From: Phoronis ovalis
Taxonomy: Eukaryota; Phoronida; Phoronidae
Assembly (NCBI GenBank): GCA_028565635.1
Contig: JAOXYB010046369.1
Location: 1-12,287, forward strand
Length of the DNA: 12,287 bases
Direction: 5' to 3'
Shown here: positions 9,261 through 12,287 of the stretch, piece by piece
Position numbering within the stretch: the first letter of the stretch is position 1
Layout of the letters: each line of letters begins with the position of its first letter
Translations under genes and position numbers: made by a program
The notes under the pieces: model-generated
Told to the model about the DNA's origin: nothing
The model's database searches: none
The model's input: only the letters and a program-made list of their open reading frames with translations

Positions 9261-9527
9261 ACACATTATTATATATAGATTAGAAACCTACCACCTACAT
9301 GAAGTTAATTTTGTCCCTCGTACTACTAAAACTGAACAGCCATAAAGTGGGAAGAGGCTGACCTTTAAATAGACGTTCTCTGGAAACAACCTTCCATACT
9401 GTCCTCTGATATTAAGTGCAATGATGGGTGATAACATAACTTTACTAGTGCCTTTTTTTATGCTATTGTGGGATCTTTGCAAATAGTAACTTTATACCAG
9501 ATTGTAGTACTAACCTATAAATAAACT

Positions 9528-9583
9528 CTATTGTCCATGAGGTTGTGTGGGGTAATTCTGTGCCATCTGTGGAGGTCCTTGCA
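9528..9583 (-). CDS. ATXN2: ATXN2 terminal coding exon
   Basis: After the acceptor TTTTTTTCCAG it encodes 17 residues, QGPPQMAQNYPTQPHGQ, plus a Met completed from the previous exon, and ends in TAG. Vertebrate isoforms usually end within the previous block (AHHQQQL), so this exon is an extension relative to that form. Phase and composition support it, but transcripts would be the real test. Confidence 0.75.
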
Positions 9584-11798
9584 CTGGAAAAAAATTAAAA
9601 TAATGAATAACAAGAAGCCACCTAGCTTTTATATTTCCTAGTGATGAGTGTTGACACTGCTGGCAGAATTATCTGTACTTTTCTACTAGACAAGTCGTAT
9701 ATCTATTAATATTAACTTTTTCTGTGTAAATACATTCAACAACAGTGGGGTAACTTTAAAGGTATGATACATCAAGCTATGATATTTTCAGAAAAAAAGG
9801 AAAAAATATACTTCAAGTAATGGTTTTCAATGCAGCAATACAGGTTATTCACCAATAAGAAACAGTGGTAACTGACTATTATTGATTATATATCTTTTTA
9901 TATTCAAAAGCCTTATCAAATCATGCCAAATTTACATGCAACAACTCACTTTGATGCTGGTGCTGGTGCTGTTGCATGTAATGTATCTGTGGATGCATAT
10001 TAACTGATGAAGAAGTTACCATGGGAGACTGACCAGGCATGGCATTGGCACCTGAAATATGCAACATTTGTAAAATTATCATCCCTAATGAATAGGTCAT
10101 CAAAAATCAATTTCATAAAGTAAACTGGAGGTGCCCCAGCAACACTCATGGCTTAACCACTCTGTCAGTGCAATGTACCAGTTGCAACGAAATTATTTTC
10201 ATGGTTGCATGAAATAGCAGCCAAAATAAACATTAACGATGAATTCCTCAAAGCTATGTTCTAATGCACATTACAGATGTTCTAATACAGAAATAACGTT
10301 GCAAAAAATCTCAATATAGAAGTTTTACAATGCCCATTTAGGAGACACTCATAAGGGATCAAACCAAAGTGTTTATAAATTTTAAAATGAATCAGCACAA
10401 AACTTACCCGGATGCAAGGGATGATGATGGAAATGTGGCATAATCGGTTGTCCCTGGCCAGGAGGTTGGGTTTGTGGCATCAACATATACTGCGCCTGCT
10501 GGTGGGTCGGTCCCTGCATGGCTTGCTGGTGATGTGTCATTGTTTGCGACATGGTTGGTGTCGGGTAGGTGTATGCAAATGACTGAAATGAACCTTGTAA
10601 ATGAGGAGGGTGAACAGTTTGTGGTGACGCCGGAGTATGTGGTGACGGCTGTAAAGGTGGTTGTTGAGGATTTGTTGAATACATAATTGTAGGTTGAGGA
10701 GTCCCGGATGATGGTGGGTGCTGTGGATGCTGATGTACAGGGCTAGGCGCTGGGTGATTCTGTGGTGTGCCTGCGTGAGAGTGCGGTGGGGTGCCATGGT
10801 GGTGCTGTGCTGTCATATGAGCATTGTGCATTCCTGGTCCTGGGAACTGCCCATGAACAGGCATAGGCTGCATGTTTGGATTGCCTCCATGATGCCCTTG
10901 CACTAAAATGCAAAATTTTGAATTATTTCAAAGGTTTTAATATCTGAAAATCACTGCTTTTTTGAAAGTGCTTAAACTTTGTATAGCTATTAAATATTCC
11001 GAATGTTTCTCATTATGACAAACATTTTACATGTTGAAACTTTTACATTTATTCATGCCGAAATACACCATTCTTTATTAGTGTCGAGAAAATAGCAAAA
11101 ATATGCATGAAGTATTGTTCAGTTACGTCATTTCACATAGTTACTTTACTTTACCCATGTGCAGATATCCTATTTACACACTTTTTTACTAAAGTATTTC
11201 AAAATTGCTTACTCATCACTGGTGTGGCCTGTGTCGGTGCATTGCCTTGGTCATTGCTAACTCCCGGAGATGGAGGTAAGATTACTGTTTGTCCGTTTGG
11301 AACCATCATGCGAAACTGCAAAACATTAATTAGAGTTAACCATTTGGAGTAACACCTATTTGTTAAAGAGAATGGAATCATGAACGTGACAGATGTTTCC
11401 AACTGTGCATCTTAATTTCAAAGTACTGTTGATTAATTAATCATAAAAAAAGAACAAAATGTGACACCTGTAATCCGTTCCAAACTTTATGCTATTTTCA
11501 GTAATTTCAATTATTCCAATTCTTCAGGTAAAATCGGCCTTTAGACAAAAGTTTTGGCAGTCTTCCCAAAGAGTAAGTGACAGAATTTACTGACATAAAC
11601 TTAACCAGACAAAAGAAACTAAGTATTTATTCACCTGTGCATTAGAGGGATAAGACATTTGTTGTTGCATTCCTTGCATATTAGGATTGTACTGTACATA
11701 AGAAGTAGGTTGCTGAGGTTGTATTTGTATGGGAGGACCTGTAGCTGCAGCTGCTTGAGATGATGTGTACTCCTGCCTCTGTTGTACTGAAACTGTCG
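9528..11798 (-). CDS. ATXN2: Ataxin-2, C-terminal portion, five coding exons, 5' end beyond the window
   Basis: Minus-strand exons 11798-11635, 11315-11213, 10902-10408, 10051-9950 and 9583-9528 have GT-AG borders, and the split codons resolve (Met, Gly, Met) to about 306 residues ending at TAG 9530-9528. The protein is rich in Gln, Pro, His and Met, with no folded domain. Recognition rests on order and composition against vertebrate ataxin-2: a PSPVHQHPQHP-like stretch, then YMLMPQTQPPGQGQP (vertebrate MMLMTTQPPGG), then VNMHPQIHYMQQHQHQHQ (vertebrate YMTHPSVQAHHQQQL). Ataxin-2 binds mRNA and poly(A)-binding protein and acts in translation control and stress granules; its Lsm, LsmAD and PAM2 parts must lie to the right. 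The longest His/Gln run here is short, so this is not the polyQ tract of the human disease gene, which is N-terminal. Low complexity makes the match weaker than for QPRT or BRAP; linkage to BRAP strengthens it. Confidence 0.85.
9584..9949. other. ATXN2 last intron
   Basis: A 366-base AT-rich intron; nothing else was seen. Confidence 0.7.
9950..10051 (-). CDS. ATXN2: ATXN2 penultimate exon, His/Gln repeat
   Basis: A 102-base exon (acceptor ATATTTCAG, donor CAAA|GTGAGT) reading ANAMPGQSPMVTSSS and VNMHPQIHYMQQHQHQHQ. The HPxxxxxxQ(Q/H) tail matches the extreme C-terminus of vertebrate ataxin-2. The HQHQHQ run is encoded by a CAC/CAT-CAG repeat. Confidence 0.85.
10052..10407. other. ATXN2 intron
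   Basis: A 356-base intron between the large exon and the penultimate exon; no feature was recognised. Confidence 0.7.
10408..10902 (-). CDS. ATXN2: ATXN2 large His/Pro/Gln-rich exon
   Basis: A 495-base exon (acceptor GCATTTTAG, donor CCGG|GTAAGT) of 164 whole codons. It is dominated by His, Pro, Gln, Met and Thr, for example VHQHPQHPPSSGTPQPTIMY and YMLMPQTQPPGQGQP, with a small aromatic cluster SFQSFAYTYP. There are no Lys or Arg residues and no acidic residues in this exon, unusual even for a disordered tail. The plus strand is also open here in places, a by-product of composition. Confidence 0.87.
10903..11212. other. ATXN2 intron
   Basis: A 310-base AT-rich intron; no feature was recognised. 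Confidence 0.7.
11213..11315 (-). CDS. ATXN2: ATXN2 internal exon
   Basis: A 103-base exon (acceptor TGTTTTGCAG, donor ATGA|GTAAGC) encoding FRMMVPNGQTVILPPSPGVS and then NDQGNAPTQATPVM, Pro/Gln/Thr-rich. The trailing A joins TG of the next exon as Met. Confidence 0.8.
11316..11634. other. ATXN2 intron
   Basis: A 319-base AT-rich intron; no feature was recognised. Confidence 0.7.
11635..11798 (-). CDS. ATXN2: ATXN2 internal exon (first recognised in window)
   Basis: Acceptor CATTTTAG, donor CACAG|GTGAAT. It is entered with two bases of a split codon, then reads TVSVQQRQEYTSSQAAAATG and later YVQYNPNMQGMQQQMSYP. An alternative acceptor inside the exon (TTTCAG at 11794-11789) would remove nine bases in frame. 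It is compatible in phase with the next exon. Confidence 0.78.
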
Positions 11799-12287
11799 CT
11801 AAAATGAAACAATAAATTATGCAGACTAAAAGCATTGTTTACTGATTGATTACAACTCATTTTTTTTGACATTTAGTTATGTCATAATTAAGGTCCACTA
11901 ATATCACATAACCTGCTTCAAAGTTTTCAAGCAATCTCAATTGGTCAAGGGGAATTAGGAAGGAATCTGTTAGCAAATCAGAAGCACAAGACATTCCTGT
12001 GCTTTGATTGGTTGAGGAGAAAAATGTGACAGCCAAACATATCTGCTAAGCAAAATTTTGCAACAGTGCATCGATAACTACTGGGCAGAGAAAGAAACTT
12101 TTGGGTTAACAAAATCAGCCATGGAACAACAATCTCACCTTATAATCAAAACTGTCGATATCACTTAATGTCTAAAGATTCATCAATGCCGACATTGTGC
12201 CATGACAATGTCAAACAAGACATTTGTCATGTCTAATGCCCATCCAATGTGTAGGATATTTTTTTAACATTATTGTTTTTTTACATT
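11799..12287. other. ATXN2 intron running off the right edge
   Basis: No exon with ataxin-2-like residues was found here. It holds a possible cryptic exon (11966-11913) and a group of overlapping small hairpins at 12191-12230. The next ATXN2 exon is presumably beyond 12287. Confidence 0.55.
12191..12230. repeat. Overlapping small inverted repeats
   Basis: GACATTGT (12191-12198) pairs exactly with ACAATGTC (12205-12212) around GCCATG. ATGACAATGTC (12202-12212) also pairs with GACATTTGTCAT (12219-12230) with one bulge. The two hairpins are mutually exclusive. Confidence 0.55.

Larger units (their letters stand above)
7820..9527. other. Convergent intergenic space with the 3' UTRs of QPRT and ATXN2
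   Basis: These 1.7 kb between the two stop codons hold no recognisable coding gene. The QPRT side (7820 to about 8550) includes a 104-codon Cys-rich open frame judged to be chance and a T-rich tract (8360-8420). The ATXN2 side (about 9235-9527) is its probable 3' UTR. Bases 8550-9230 show nothing specific. Confidence 0.65.

Noticed and set aside
9950-10051. The CAG/CAC run in ATXN2 as the disease-type polyglutamine tract
   Set aside because: It encodes alternating His and Gln at the C-terminus and is only a few codons long; the human expansion is N-terminal.
10474-10906. Plus-strand and alternative minus-strand open frames over the large ATXN2 exon
   Set aside because: Shadow frames caused by biased composition; the minus-strand frame with matching splice phases and ataxin-2-like residues is the real one.

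Overview
The window reads as nuclear DNA of an animal, most likely a marine invertebrate bilaterian. Genes are split by AT-rich introns with standard GT-AG borders, UTRs are long, and introns carry short non-autonomous repeats. There is no sign of bacterial operons or ribosome binding sites. The species cannot be fixed; repeats rich in TGACCT/AGGTCA resemble families I associate with molluscs and related phyla, but that is an impression.

Three protein genes can be reconstructed with every reading phase agreeing at each splice junction. (1) Bases 1037-5982, minus strand: the 5' part of BRAP (BRCA1-associated protein / IMP), seven coding exons giving about 376 residues. The RING, UBP zinc finger and coiled coil must lie beyond the left edge. 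(2) Bases 6245-7819, plus strand: a complete three-exon QPRT gene (quinolinate phosphoribosyltransferase), 304 residues. (3) Bases 9528-11798, minus strand: the last five recognised coding exons of ataxin-2 (ATXN2), about 306 residues of the disordered C-terminal tail. The Lsm, LsmAD and PAM2 regions lie beyond the right edge.

Layout, left to right: 1-1036 is BRAP intron holding a 477-bp tandem repeat and a hairpin; 1037-3752 holds BRAP exons 7 to 3, with a foldback element (1597-1946) and a perfect 21-bp-arm palindrome (2479-2522) in introns; 3753-5566 is BRAP intron 2, with a 556-bp Harbinger-like MITE, an array of CCCATGGTAAAA motifs and a second inverted-repeat element; 5567-5982 holds BRAP exons 2 and 1; 5983-6244 is a 262-bp gap between the divergent BRAP and QPRT start codons, probably a shared promoter; 6245-7819 is QPRT; 7820-9527 is the tail-to-tail space holding the 3' UTRs of QPRT and ATXN2; 9528-12287 is the ATXN2 3' end and an upstream intron.

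The genes do not form a pathway: BRAP acts in Ras/MAPK signalling and ubiquitin ligation, QPRT in de novo NAD synthesis from tryptophan, and ataxin-2 in mRNA regulation. What links them is position. ATXN2 and BRAP are also neighbours in the human genome (12q24), whereas human QPRT is elsewhere (16p11.2), so this window shows an old gene neighbourhood in which QPRT sits between the two. I found no clearly undescribed biological system. The most notable signals are the conserved linkage, the tight divergent promoter, and the density of inverted-repeat elements inside BRAP introns.
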